From positions 1 through 64,000 of the forward strand of contig CANMXU010000020.1 in the NCBI GenBank assembly GCA_947501935.1: a stretch of 64,000 nt of DNA. Reading direction: 5' to 3'. Positions 25,319 to 34,907 of the stretch are shown here, piece by piece; positions within the stretch are counted from its first letter, which is position 1; every line of letters begins with the position of its first letter. The notes beneath the pieces were generated by a model. The model did not search any database. It worked only from the letters and a program-made list of their open reading frames with translations, and was not told the DNA's origin. This stretch comes from an uncultured Alteromonadaceae bacterium. GTDB taxonomy: Bacteria; Pseudomonadota; Gammaproteobacteria; Enterobacterales; Alteromonadaceae. The translations under genes were made by a program, and so were the position numbers.

Positions 25319-27508
25319 TTGAACCATTTCTTTAAAAAACTCTCCACAATTTTGTTATTTTTCACCCTTATTCCTGCTTTTGCTAGCGAGGATGTGAAAA
25401 AACAACAGGATGATATTAATCAACCTTGTATCAACTGTCATAAAGCTGAGCAGCAAGCTTGGCAATTATCAGATCACGCTAAAGCTATGGCGCAAGTAAA
25501 TGAAAATACTGTACTTGGCGACTTTGCTAATGTTGAAGTTAAACATTATGGCCAAAAAGCGTTGTTTTTCATTGAAGATAATACTTATAAAGTTACTGTA
25601 ACGTATGATGCTAATGTTGATACTTATGATATTAAACATACCTTTGGTCATTACCCGCTACAACAATATTTAGTTGAAACTGAGCCTGGCCGTTTACAAG
25701 TATTGCCCTTTGCATGGGATTCAAGAACTAAGAAAGAAGGTGGTCAGCGTTGGTATCATAATTATAGCCATGAAGAAATTCGCCCTGAAGACCGCTTACA
25801 CTGGCGTCAACCTCTGCAGAACTGGAATGGCATGTGTGCTGATTGTCACTCTGATGGGCTAAAAAGGGCTTATGATGTTGAAAATAATAGATTTGATACA
25901 ACTTGGGACGGCATCAGTGTTGGTTGTGTTTCTTGTCATGATGATAAAAATAAGAATCACGGTAACAGTGCAGCACAATCAAACCATAGCGTAAAACCTA
26001 CTTTAGCTGAAAACCATCCTACCGGACAGTGGCTAAAAGCTATTACTGATAAAACGGCAAAATGGCATGGTGAAGAACGTGATAATAGTTTCATGGATAA
26101 TTGTTATTCATGTCATTCATTGCGTTCACCATTAACTGACGGCTTTAAACCTAATGAAAAATATTTAGAGCAATTTAGCCCACAATTTTTAACGCCGCCT
26201 ATGTATTACCCTGATGGCCAAATTAAAGAAGAAGTGTATGTTTTTGGTTCATTCTTACAAAGTAAAATGTATGAACAAGGGGTAAACTGTTTAGACTGTC
26301 ACGATAAACACACCATGAAAATTAAAATTCAAGGTAATGGTTTATGTCTACAATGTCACGACGCCGTTAACTATAACGCTAAAGAGCATCATCAACACCA
26401 AGAAGAATCAGCCGGCTCACAATGTGTAAGCTGTCATATGCCTGAAACCCGCTATATGGGAGTTGACGATAGACGCGATCACAGTTTTAAAATTCCTCGT
26501 CCAGATTTATCAATAGCCTTTGGTAGTCCCAATGCCTGCATTAAATGTCATGATAAAGAAGATAATAACTGGGCGCAGAGTAAAGTCGAAAAATGGCATG
26601 GCAAAGCTGAGCCGATAAGCAAAACACTCAACAATTATTATCAATTACACAGTGGTCAAGCTATTCCAATGGCTGAGCATTTTGCTATTGTTAATGATGA
26701 AGCTATTGATGTATTAACCCGTGCTACTGCGCTTAGCATGCTAACCTTTACCACTCAAAGTTTAACAACCGAGCAATTAAGTTCTTATCTTAATCATAAG
26801 GAAGACTTAATTAGATTAGCGGCTGCATCCGTAGCAATATTGTTACCCATAGAGCAAAGAGTTACTGCTTTAAGCCCGTTACTTAATGACTCATTAAAAG
26901 CGGTACGAGTTGCTGCAGCAAGGTCGGTATTAGATGCCCAGTTAACGGCCCAACATTTTTCTGTATACAAACAAGCTTTCGATGAACTAAAACTTGCTAA
27001 TAATTTAAGCAGTTGGCGTGGTGAAGGGCGTTTAAATAAAGGCGTTAACGAATTAAGGTTAGGTAATTATGCTCAGGCAGAAAAGTCATTTCTAAAGGCT
27101 ATAGAAATAGAACCATATTTAGAAGCTGGCTACATCAACCTAGCTGATTTTTACCGTTCTAGTCAACGTCCTGCACAAGTAGTGTCAGTATTAACTAAGG
27201 GCATGTCAAAACTACCAAAATCAGGCGAGCTGAAATATTCATACGGTTTGTATTTAGTTAGACAGCAGCAGTATGTAAAGGCAACCAGTTTTTTTGAACA
27301 AGCCTCGCGCTTAGCTCCCACTAATGAACAGTACTTGTATGCGTATTTATTATCATTAGACGGAGAAGGAAAAACCGCAGTAGCGATACAAAAATTACAA
27401 GCGGTGATCCATCGCTTTAGTTATAGCCAAGCGTTAAAACAGTTGGGTATGCAATTTGCTCAAAAGCTAGGAGATCGTCAAGCCTTTGAACGTTTTCGCC
27501 GTTTATAG
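25319..27508 (+). CDS. Eight-haem cytochrome c with HEAT/TPR C-terminus
   Basis: A 729-residue exported protein. The TTG start (AGGGAT 8 bp upstream) precedes a signal peptide, NHFFKKLSTILLFFTLIPAFA. Eight CxxCH motifs follow: CINCH at 37, CADCH, CVSCH, CYSCH, CLDCH, CLQCH, CVSCH and CIKCH by about residue 400. After these, helical repeats (LIRLAAASVAILL, VRVAAARSVLDAQ; HEAT-like) and three TPR units (LGNYAQAEKSFLKAIEIEP, YVKATSFFEQASRLAP) fill the C-terminal part. It is a periplasmic multihaem protein with a protein-binding half. The redox partner is not shown by context. Confidence 0.9.
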   Translation: MNHFFKKLSTILLFFTLIPAFASEDVKKQQDDINQPCINCHKAEQQAWQLSDHAKAMAQVNENTVLGDFANVEVKHYGQKALFFIEDNTYKVTVTYDANVDTYDIKHTFGHYPLQQYLVETEPGRLQVLPFAWDSRTKKEGGQRWYHNYSHEEIRPEDRLHWRQPLQNWNGMCADCHSDGLKRAYDVENNRFDTTWDGISVGCVSCHDDKNKNHGNSAAQSNHSVKPTLAENHPTGQWLKAITDKTAKWHGEERDNSFMDNCYSCHSLRSPLTDGFKPNEKYLEQFSPQFLTPPMYYPDGQIKEEVYVFGSFLQSKMYEQGVNCLDCHDKHTMKIKIQGNGLCLQCHDAVNYNAKEHHQHQEESAGSQCVSCHMPETRYMGVDDRRDHSFKIPRPDLSIAFGSPNACIKCHDKEDNNWAQSKVEKWHGKAEPISKTLNNYYQLHSGQAIPMAEHFAIVNDEAIDVLTRATALSMLTFTTQSLTTEQLSSYLNHKEDLIRLAAASVAILLPIEQRVTALSPLLNDSLKAVRVAAARSVLDAQLTAQHFSVYKQAFDELKLANNLSSWRGEGRLNKGVNELRLGNYAQAEKSFLKAIEIEPYLEAGYINLADFYRSSQRPAQVVSVLTKGMSKLPKSGELKYSYGLYLVRQQQYVKATSFFEQASRLAPTNEQYLYAYLLSLDGEGKTAVAIQKLQAVIHRFSYSQALKQLGMQFAQKLGDRQAFERFRRL

Positions 27509-27545
27509 TCAGTAAATACTAAATTTATATTTTTCAAATGCTCTT

Positions 27546-27584
27546 AAGGCTTTAAAATCCTCCCGTTGATTTTAAAGCCTTTTT
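27546..27584 (+). terminator. Terminator after the multihaem cytochrome
   Basis: AAGGCTTTAAAATC, 9-nt loop, GATTTTAAAGCC, then TTTTT. Confidence 0.88.
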
Positions 27585-27767
27585 AACGCCATTTTCTTAT
27601 CTCATTCAGCTTTGTTTTGGTAACCAAATTATTTAACCTTTCTTTAGGGCTGATGTTTTCCATCGAAAAAATCTATTCACTGTAAAGATGTGTAAAACTA
27701 ATAGCAGTGTTTAAGCTTTAGCCTTAGTTTGTAGTATATAAAAAGAATGATAATTGAAGGGGAATAT

Positions 27768-29132
27768 ATGTCGATACAGGCAACTATTGCAGTTAATCGC
27801 TTTGGTTTAGGGGCTAGGCCCAATGAACTTGCCCAAGCGAGTGCTGATCCTCAACAATGGTTGATCAAGCACTTAATGCAAAAACCACCAGTAATCTTTG
27901 ATGATGAATTACCTCATTCTAATGAAATTTCGAAAACCTTAGCCTTATTAAAGATGCAAGAGCGTGAAGAAATTAAGCGCGCTGGCAAAGTGAGTACCAC
28001 TAAGTCAAATAAAAATAATGCTAAAGAAAAGAGTAAAAAATATAACCGAAGTTTACTTCAGCAATTCAGTGCTAGCACCGTAAATAACGCCATATCATCG
28101 CCACACAGTTTAAATTGGCGCTTGCTCGATTTTTTCTCTAATCATTTTAGTGTAAGTGCTAATGGGGCATTTTTAGCCGCGATGAGCCCAACCTTAGAAC
28201 GTGAAGCAATCGCTCCTAATTTATTTGGTCAATTTGAAGATATGTTACTTGCGGTAACTAAGCATCCGGCGATGTTATTGTATTTAAATAATGAAAAATC
28301 GTTTGGCCCAGACTCGCGATTAGGTAAAAAGGGCAAAGGCTTAAATGAAAACTTAGCCCGTGAAATTCTTGAATTGCATACCTTAGGTGTTAATGGCGGT
28401 TATAGTCAAACTGATGTGACAGAATTAGCTAAAGGCATAACTGGTTGGAGTATTGCTAACCCTCGTAAAGATGAAGAGCAGGGCTTTATTTTTAGAAAAA
28501 TTGGCCATCAACCCGGGCCACGTAGGTTATTAGGTAAAAAATATCCAATGTGGGGCTTAGAGCAAGGTGAAGCTATGTTAAAAAATATTGCTCGCCACCC
28601 ATCTACAGCGAAACACCTTTGTTATAAACTTGCTCATCATTTTATCAGTGATAATCCGCCGCAAACCTTGGTTGATAAACTTATCAAGCGTTGGCATGAC
28701 ACCAAAGGCAATATTAAAGAAGTGATGATAACTTTAATAAAAGCACAAGAGTCTTGGCAACCTCAAGCCGCTAAATATAAAACTCCACGAGAATTCTTTA
28801 TTTCATCTTTTCGCGCAATCGGCGCTAACAATATTGACACCAAAAATGTTTTTAACAGTTTACTTATGCTTGGTCAGCAGCCATTTAATGCGGGATCTCC
28901 AGCAGGCTATGGAGATGACCAATCAGATTGGAACGGTGCAAGTGCGCTTATTTCACGAGTAGAATGGGCTTCTGCCTTATCATCAAGAGTAAAAGCTAAT
29001 GCTGAAAGTATTATGAAATCAACTTTAGGAGAGCATGTTAGCCAACGCACCTATAAAAGTGTGTTACGAGCTGAAAGCCGCAAACAAGCATTTACCTTGT
29101 TATTAATGAGCCCAGAGTTTTTAAGGAGATAA
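27768..29132 (+). CDS. DUF1800 family protein
   Basis: 454 residues from ATG 27768, chosen because AAGGGGAA lies just before it; an ATG at 27747 in frame lacks this. The start IQATIAVNRFGLGARPNEL and later AREILELHTLGVNGGYSQTDVTELAKGITGW and LAHHFISDNPP are hallmarks of DUF1800. The function is unknown; members are nearly always paired with DUF1501. The stop overlaps the start of the DUF1501 gene by one base, so they are coupled. Confidence 0.88.
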   Translation: MSIQATIAVNRFGLGARPNELAQASADPQQWLIKHLMQKPPVIFDDELPHSNEISKTLALLKMQEREEIKRAGKVSTTKSNKNNAKEKSKKYNRSLLQQFSASTVNNAISSPHSLNWRLLDFFSNHFSVSANGAFLAAMSPTLEREAIAPNLFGQFEDMLLAVTKHPAMLLYLNNEKSFGPDSRLGKKGKGLNENLAREILELHTLGVNGGYSQTDVTELAKGITGWSIANPRKDEEQGFIFRKIGHQPGPRRLLGKKYPMWGLEQGEAMLKNIARHPSTAKHLCYKLAHHFISDNPPQTLVDKLIKRWHDTKGNIKEVMITLIKAQESWQPQAAKYKTPREFFISSFRAIGANNIDTKNVFNSLLMLGQQPFNAGSPAGYGDDQSDWNGASALISRVEWASALSSRVKANAESIMKSTLGEHVSQRTYKSVLRAESRKQAFTLLLMSPEFLRR

Positions 29133-30283
29133 TGATGGAACGTCGACATTTTATTAAAGGCTTAGGTGCAAGTTTACTGGTAATGCAAAGCCCATCGTTT
29201 GCAGCTAAAGCATTACTCGAGAAAACAACTACAAATCCAAAAGTTATTTGGTTAGTTTTACGCGGCGCTATGGACTCATTACATACTATAGTACCAACCT
29301 TTGAATCAGAATTACCTAAGCTAAGACCAAAGCTTAGTACTAATATCAAAGATCAATTATTAATGTTGGACAACGGTTATGGTCTGCATCCGTCATTAAT
29401 TAATTTGCATCAGTGGTACCAACAAAAACAACTATTACCTATTGTCGCCGTGGGCTCAGGTTACGATCAACGCTCACACTTTGATGGACAAGATTATTTA
29501 GAAAGTGGCTTAAAACAAGTTGATCACGACAGTGGTTGGTTAGGGCGCTTAGTAAACGTGCAAGAAAAACAAGCTTTAGCGATTGCTCGTTCAACCCCTA
29601 TTAGTTTACGTGGAGAAAGTAGTGTAAATACTTGGTACCCTTCAAAGCTAAAAGAAGCGGATGATGATATTTACCAAGCGTTAATGAATATGTATCAAGA
29701 CGATGCGTTATTAACTGAGCGCTTACGGTCTGGCCTTGAAGTAAAAGAAATGACCATGGATAAATCATCGAAAAAGCAGCAAGGTAAGTTTAATGATTTA
29801 GCCAAAGCGTGTGCACAATTAATGAGTGGCGAACAAGGTGCTGATTGCGCGATGTTAGAATTAGGCGGCTGGGATACTCATAATAACCAAGAGAAAAGAT
29901 TAGCGCGGCAATTAGCAACACTTGATCAAGGTTTAGCGACCATAAAAACTGGTTTAGGCAAAGACTGGAATAATACCTTGGTAGTTGTTGCTACTGAATT
30001 TGGTCGAACAGCGAAAGAAAATGGTACTGGTGGAACTGATCATGGTACAGGTAGCGCGATGTTTTTGGCAGGGGGCGCGGTTAATGGTGGCCAAGTATTA
30101 GGTGAATGGCCGGGACTTTCGCAGCAGCAACTATTTGAACAGCGAGATTTAATGCCAACCACTAATACATTTTCATGGATAGCAGCGGCAATGTCACAGC
30201 ACTGGCAGTTATCTGCAAAGCAACTTGATACTGTATTTCCGCAAGTTAGTTTAGCGAAGGCTAAATTAATACGAACTAGTTAA
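29132..30283 (+). CDS. DUF1501 family Tat-exported protein
   Basis: A 383-residue protein with the Tat-type start MMERRHFIKGLGASLLVMQSPSFAA (RR followed by a hydrophobic run). The body follows the alkaline-phosphatase/sulfatase fold family of DUF1501: DNGYGLHPSL, GSGYDQRSHFDGQDYLESG, GGWDTHNNQEKR and ATEFGRTAKENGTGGTDHGTGSAMF. His and Asp residues in these segments could bind metal. GGAG lies before ATG. The substrate is not known. It forms an obligate-looking pair with the DUF1800 gene. Confidence 0.9.
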   Translation: MMERRHFIKGLGASLLVMQSPSFAAKALLEKTTTNPKVIWLVLRGAMDSLHTIVPTFESELPKLRPKLSTNIKDQLLMLDNGYGLHPSLINLHQWYQQKQLLPIVAVGSGYDQRSHFDGQDYLESGLKQVDHDSGWLGRLVNVQEKQALAIARSTPISLRGESSVNTWYPSKLKEADDDIYQALMNMYQDDALLTERLRSGLEVKEMTMDKSSKKQQGKFNDLAKACAQLMSGEQGADCAMLELGGWDTHNNQEKRLARQLATLDQGLATIKTGLGKDWNNTLVVVATEFGRTAKENGTGGTDHGTGSAMFLAGGAVNGGQVLGEWPGLSQQQLFEQRDLMPTTNTFSWIAAAMSQHWQLSAKQLDTVFPQVSLAKAKLIRTS

Positions 30284-30328
30284 TACGAGCTAGCTAGTGC
30301 GAATAAGTAATGTACACAACTTGGTTAT

Positions 30329-31966
30329 CTATTCGGGATAACCTGTGATGCTTTTTATGTTTTTATAAAGCGGTTGTAAGTGTCGGTACATTTTTTTATA
30401 AACGTGCTGATAAAGTTGGTTATACAAAGGCACATGCTGTTTATTGGGTAAAAAGGTTTGTTCAATATGCGTCATAGCCGACGCTGCTTTTTGGTAATCA
30501 TCAAAATATCCCAAGCCCACTGCAATGTTAATGGCAGCACCTAAGCCTGAGGTCTCATAAATATGAGGCCGATGACAAGGTAAATTAAATATATCGGCGG
30601 TAATTTGCATGGCTGCATCAGATTGAGAGCCGCCACCAGAAACGATGACTTTATTAATAGGCGTTCCTTGGCGTTTTTCTAAGTTTTCTTTACCTTCTTT
30701 TAGAGCGTAGGCAATGCCTTCTATTATGGCTCGGTAAATATGAGCTTTAGTATGAACATCACCAAAACCGAGCATTGCACCTTTTGCTGCTAGGTTTGCT
30801 ATACCAGGCGACCAAAAGGGCTGTAACATTAACCCCATTGCACCAGGCGGGGTTTGTTCGATAAAGGCGTCAAATAAACTTTCTACGTTAACACCTAGCT
30901 GCTGTGCTTTATCTAGTTCTTGTTTAGCGAATTCTTGTTTAAACCAATTTACCATCCAGTAGCCACGATAAATCATGATCTCACTATTATAATGGCTAGG
31001 AATTGCAGAAGGAAATGCAGGAATATAAGCTTGCGGTTCAATATAGCGCTTATTGTTAGTATTAATGGTCGCGGTAGTGCCATAACTTAAACTGGCAGTA
31101 TCTGCAGTAATACAGCCTGAGCCTAATACTTCACAGGCTTTATCTGAGGCACTCGCTATAACAGCTAACCCCAGTGCTAAGCCGGTAGCTTTTGCAGCAC
31201 TGGCACTAATTTCACCAAGCTTTTCTCCAGGCTGTACAAGTTCTGGTAGCATTGCTGGAGTGATGGGTAATAACTTCCATTTCCAATGATGCTTATTAGC
31301 CCAACATTGTTTTTTGTAATCAAAGGGAAGATAACCAACGGTACTTGCTATAGAGTCTTTGTAAGCACCGGTTAGTTTATGATTTAAAAAACCTGATAAT
31401 AATAAAAACTTATCTGTTTTTTGCCAAATTTCAGGCTGCTTCTGGGTTAACCAATTAGCTTGTGCTTTGCGTTGAAAATAATGAATCAACTCAGTTTTGC
31501 CTATGGTTTTAAATATTAGCCGCCAGTACCAAGGTAGGCGTGTTTTATCTTGCTCATTTAAATCAGCAAGTCTTTGATCTAACCACAGTATTGCTGGCCT
31601 GAGCGCTTGTCCTTTTTTATCTACATTGACGACGCTGCCTCGTTGCGTAGTAACGGAAAGGGCGACAATTCGGCTTTTTAATTGTTGCTGAATAACTAAA
31701 GGGTGCTGCCATAATTTTTGGCAAGCGGCTGACAGCATTTGCCAAAAATAATCAGCTTCTTGTTCAGCCCAGCCGGGCTCAGCAGAAAAATACGCATCAA
31801 GTTTAACAGTGCTTTTTGCTAATAATTGACCTTGCTGGTCAAATAACATTGCCCGCATACTTTGGGTGCCATTATCTATGGTTAAAAAAATATCGTCTTT
31901 AGATAATGATTGTTTATGTATATGCTTTTTGGTGTTATTGGTTGTATTTATTTTATTAGAATGCAC
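30329..31966 (-). CDS. FGGY-family carbohydrate kinase
   Basis: A 545-residue sugar kinase with the two-domain FGGY fold. The N-terminal phosphate segment is FLTIDNGTQSMRAMLFD, then VTTQRGSVVNVDKKG and LDQR. The C-terminal domain has ASASDKACEVLGSG, YGTTATINT, the family signature GIAYALKEGKENLEKRQG, and SGGGSQSDAAMQITADIFNLP. It phosphorylates a sugar or polyol, but residues alone do not say which. Transcription converges on the DUF1501 gene. No sugar-transport genes lie beside it. Confidence 0.88.
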   Translation of the reverse strand: MHSNKINTTNNTKKHIHKQSLSKDDIFLTIDNGTQSMRAMLFDQQGQLLAKSTVKLDAYFSAEPGWAEQEADYFWQMLSAACQKLWQHPLVIQQQLKSRIVALSVTTQRGSVVNVDKKGQALRPAILWLDQRLADLNEQDKTRLPWYWRLIFKTIGKTELIHYFQRKAQANWLTQKQPEIWQKTDKFLLLSGFLNHKLTGAYKDSIASTVGYLPFDYKKQCWANKHHWKWKLLPITPAMLPELVQPGEKLGEISASAAKATGLALGLAVIASASDKACEVLGSGCITADTASLSYGTTATINTNNKRYIEPQAYIPAFPSAIPSHYNSEIMIYRGYWMVNWFKQEFAKQELDKAQQLGVNVESLFDAFIEQTPPGAMGLMLQPFWSPGIANLAAKGAMLGFGDVHTKAHIYRAIIEGIAYALKEGKENLEKRQGTPINKVIVSGGGSQSDAAMQITADIFNLPCHRPHIYETSGLGAAINIAVGLGYFDDYQKAASAMTHIEQTFLPNKQHVPLYNQLYQHVYKKMYRHLQPLYKNIKSITGYPE

Positions 31967-32119
31967 GTAATCGCCTGATAAGTTTTAAGGTATTTATTAA
32001 TACACCTTTCGCTTTTAATTGATAACAACATTTTGTTTGTGCGTGATCAACAGTTATTTTTTTACATCTCTTATACTTTAGCTAATGAAAACTAAATTAT
32101 TTAACAGGACACATAGGGC

Positions 32120-32977
32120 ATGAAGCGCTGGACTTTCTTTCTTTTATTACAAGGTGTAATTATTTTAGTGGCGTTTACTCTTATTAATTTGCACCAAGAC
32201 AAGGTTAGCCTAGTTAAAACCCCACCAAAAAGTTTAAGTAAATGGTATAAGCCTGAAAATAAACGACAAGTTTGGCTACATACTATGTTTGCACTGCGTA
32301 GAGAAATGCAGGCCGTGCAATACTATGCAAAAAACAAAGACAGTGAGCTAATGAAAAAGTGGGCAGGGCAATTTAGTGAGCACTATGTAAAAATTGAACA
32401 AATGGTTCCCCAATGGAAAAGTAAACTTGATAAGTCAGCGCTGCGAAATTTACAACAAGGTGTTGAAAAAAAAGATTATTCACAAGTATTAGCTAGTATC
32501 ACTAAACTACAAGGAAATTGCGATAGCTGTCATAACGACTTTCAAGCAATCACGGCATTAACTTACCGCAGTGCCGATTTTTCAAGGCTTAACCTTGATG
32601 AAAACACAGACTTTAAAACTCATATGCAATTATTAACTAAACAAGTAAATCAAGTAAAAATTTCCGCGCAAGATGGCCATACCGACATTGCTTTAAATAC
32701 TTTAAAAGCACTTAACTCTGAAATGGATAAACTCGGCGAAGTTTGCAGCAGTTGTCATAAAGGCGGTAAAACCTATCCATCAGAGCAAGTTAAACAAAGC
32801 TTAGTCAAACTACAAACCCATATAATTGACGGTGACATAAAAAAACAAGGCATGGAACTTGGTACTGTTGCGGTACTTGCTTGCGCGCAATGTCATGGTA
32901 CTCATAGGTTAGCTTTTGGCGCCAAGCAGCAATTATCAACAGAACGAAGTTGGTTCGATTTAATTAAACATAATTAG
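32120..32977 (+). CDS. Membrane-anchored c-type cytochrome, three CxxCH motifs
   Basis: A 285-residue protein with a single N-terminal hydrophobic segment (TFFLLLQGVIILVAFTLI) that could be an anchor or uncleaved signal. Three haem motifs are visible: CDSCHN near 135, CSSCHK near 213, and CAQCHG near 253. The helical spacing around the first two resembles the cytochrome c'-type four-helix layout repeated twice (HxxF...CxxCH). It is an electron carrier in the periplasm or membrane. It is transcribed alone, between the divergent FGGY kinase and a TPR lipoprotein gene. Confidence 0.85.
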   Translation: MKRWTFFLLLQGVIILVAFTLINLHQDKVSLVKTPPKSLSKWYKPENKRQVWLHTMFALRREMQAVQYYAKNKDSELMKKWAGQFSEHYVKIEQMVPQWKSKLDKSALRNLQQGVEKKDYSQVLASITKLQGNCDSCHNDFQAITALTYRSADFSRLNLDENTDFKTHMQLLTKQVNQVKISAQDGHTDIALNTLKALNSEMDKLGEVCSSCHKGGKTYPSEQVKQSLVKLQTHIIDGDIKKQGMELGTVAVLACAQCHGTHRLAFGAKQQLSTERSWFDLIKHN

Positions 32978-33158
32978 CTTTATTAAATTAGGTAATTCAT
33001 GATTATGTTGTTTTTTATAATTGAGAAGTGCTCAACATTCATTCACTAAAATTGTAACTTTATATTTATTAAACACTTTTTGTCGTGCAAAAAATATTCA
33101 CTTGAGTATGCTAGAATTAAAGCTATGTACCAATGAAAATTGTACGATGGAGTGTTTT

Positions 33159-34346
33159 ATGAATAGCTCAAATAAATTTTTATTAATTGTACTTATGTTG
33201 TTAATTTCTGCATGTCAGACAACGCCAACATTTACTCTTTCACCTGTTAAACCTATCGATAATGTTTATTTAGACCAAGCCTTTATTGGCCATGATCTGG
33301 TTGCTGTAGAAAGCGAACAGGAAATATTTGCGCTTGACGATGAAATGAAAGCCTTAGTTACTAATAAGCTGTTGCGTGTAAGTGATATTCGGCAACGCTC
33401 GGTTATGCTGTTAGAGCATATTTTTGAAACTGAAAATATTAATTTGCAATACCAAGGCGGCGCTAACTTAACTGCGAGTCAAACCTATCATCAGGGCCAA
33501 GCAAACTGTATGTCATTAACCATAATGGCGTACTCTCTGGCAAAAGCCGCAAAGCTCAATGTAAATTTTCAAAACGTGCAAGTGCCCGAATATTGGCAAC
33601 GTAATGGTGATATGAATATGCTCACCGGCCACGTTAATTTAGTGATCAAAAAGCGTGAAAACCCTAATAAAATTATTTTATTATCGAATGAAGTTTTAGA
33701 GATAGATTTTGACCCTTATGTGGCAAAAAAATCGTTTCCACGTAAGGTGATCACTAAGAATGAAGTTCTAGCAATGTTTTATAACAACAAGGGGGCACAA
33801 GCTTTAGCGAAGAAAGATTATACCAACGCTTATCGTTATATAAAAGCAGCTACTTTAGCGGATAACAGCTTTAGTTCGGCATGGGGGAATTTAGGCGTTT
33901 TATATAAAGTTACTGGCCATAATGAACACGCTTTATTTACTTATCATAAAGCGGTTGCTTTAAACAAAAATAATAATACCGCGATGAATAACTTAAGCAT
34001 ATTATTACGTAAACAAGGCGAGCATGACCTTGCTGAAAAGATAGAGCTAAGCATTCTTAGAAAAAGAATTAATAATCCTTATTATTATGCGCTGCTAGCT
34101 GATGAGTCATTACAAAAAGGTAATATTGAATTTGCACTTTTACATTATCAAAAAGCCATTCATTTAGACGATCGTATTGATGAGTTTTATCATGGTTTGG
34201 CAAAAGTGTATTATGCGATGGATAATTACTCAGCAGCGAGGCGGGCACTGAAAAAGGCGATGGCAATTAATAAAGTTTCTCAAATAGATAATCAATATTT
34301 AGCCAAGCTAAACTTCTTAAAACAAGCTGAGTACAACCCATATTAG
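33159..34346 (+). CDS. Transglutaminase-like TPR lipoprotein
   Basis: 395 residues from ATG 33159; the longer frame from TTG 33021 puts about 45 residues before a lipoprotein signal and is rejected. The signal MNSSNKFLLIVLMLLISAC ends in a lipobox (ISAC). Residues about 105–185 look like a transglutaminase-type core with Cys in GQANCMSLTIMAYSLAK and His in LTGHVNLVI. Four TPR-type repeats follow (YTNAYRYIKAATLADNS, HNEHALFTYHKAVALNKNN, and so on). It is probably outer-membrane anchored; the substrate is unknown. Confidence 0.75.
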   Translation: MNSSNKFLLIVLMLLISACQTTPTFTLSPVKPIDNVYLDQAFIGHDLVAVESEQEIFALDDEMKALVTNKLLRVSDIRQRSVMLLEHIFETENINLQYQGGANLTASQTYHQGQANCMSLTIMAYSLAKAAKLNVNFQNVQVPEYWQRNGDMNMLTGHVNLVIKKRENPNKIILLSNEVLEIDFDPYVAKKSFPRKVITKNEVLAMFYNNKGAQALAKKDYTNAYRYIKAATLADNSFSSAWGNLGVLYKVTGHNEHALFTYHKAVALNKNNNTAMNNLSILLRKQGEHDLAEKIELSILRKRINNPYYYALLADESLQKGNIEFALLHYQKAIHLDDRIDEFYHGLAKVYYAMDNYSAARRALKKAMAINKVSQIDNQYLAKLNFLKQAEYNPY

Positions 34347-34662
34347 CTCTTGTGGTTTTGCTATTGCGCTTTTTTGTTTAGCGTTAAGATTTAGAGTGGT
34401 TCTCTCATTTGAATTTATATATTAGATGACTTTTACAGGGATAAGTTTGCCACTGTCGGTAGCAAATAAGTGCAAGTTATTCATATGGTCGCAGCTAGTT
34501 TATGTAAATGCCTTACGTTTACAGAATATGGACTAGAATACTTAATGTTGAATGTGGTTGGTTTTTTTGTTTCTATTTTTCAATGTTTTAAGTTGATGAT
34601 GGCCAATGTTAATTTTACTAACAACAATGAACTTATGGTAACGCGTAACTAAATAAGGTTAA
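34347..34662. other. Intergenic region, possible small frame
   Basis: About 315 bp. A short frame from ATG 34545 (MLNVVGFFVSIFQCFKLMM and on, about 35 codons) is hydrophobic, but I see no convincing ribosome-binding site. Confidence 0.35.
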
Positions 34663-34842
34663 TTGAACTCAAAGTATTTTATTAAGGTAACACTCCTCGT
34701 ACATATTTTAGTATTGGCGACATGGTTAATACCTAGTAGTGAAGATAATAATGAAAATGTTATTTATTATTCTTTGCTTTTGCTACTAATTATAATAATC
34801 AGTACCTTCGATTGGTTGATCAATACTTATAATTACAATTAA
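34663..34842 (+). CDS. Possible 59-residue membrane protein
   Basis: TTG 34663, preceded by TAAGGT, opens a 59-codon frame with two hydrophobic segments: VTLLVHILVLATWLI and VIYYSLLLLLIIIIST. A polar loop lies between them. No family is recognised. Length and hydrophobic pattern support a real small membrane protein, but the TTG start and AT-rich composition leave doubt. Confidence 0.4.
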   Translation: MNSKYFIKVTLLVHILVLATWLIPSSEDNNENVIYYSLLLLLIIIISTFDWLINTYNYN

Positions 34843-34907
34843 CCATTTGCTCACATTTAGTTATAATGAGAAAATCTCACCTATCCTTATTAAGATGATA
34901 AAAAATT

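Noticed and set aside
33021-33158. N-terminal extension of the TPR lipoprotein from TTG 33021
   Set aside because: A clear lipoprotein signal begins at ATG 33159; the extension would hide it.
34470-34652. 60-codon frame as a gene
   Set aside because: No ribosome-binding site, and no recognisable features before residue 25; only the shorter inner frame from 34545 has any hydrophobic character.
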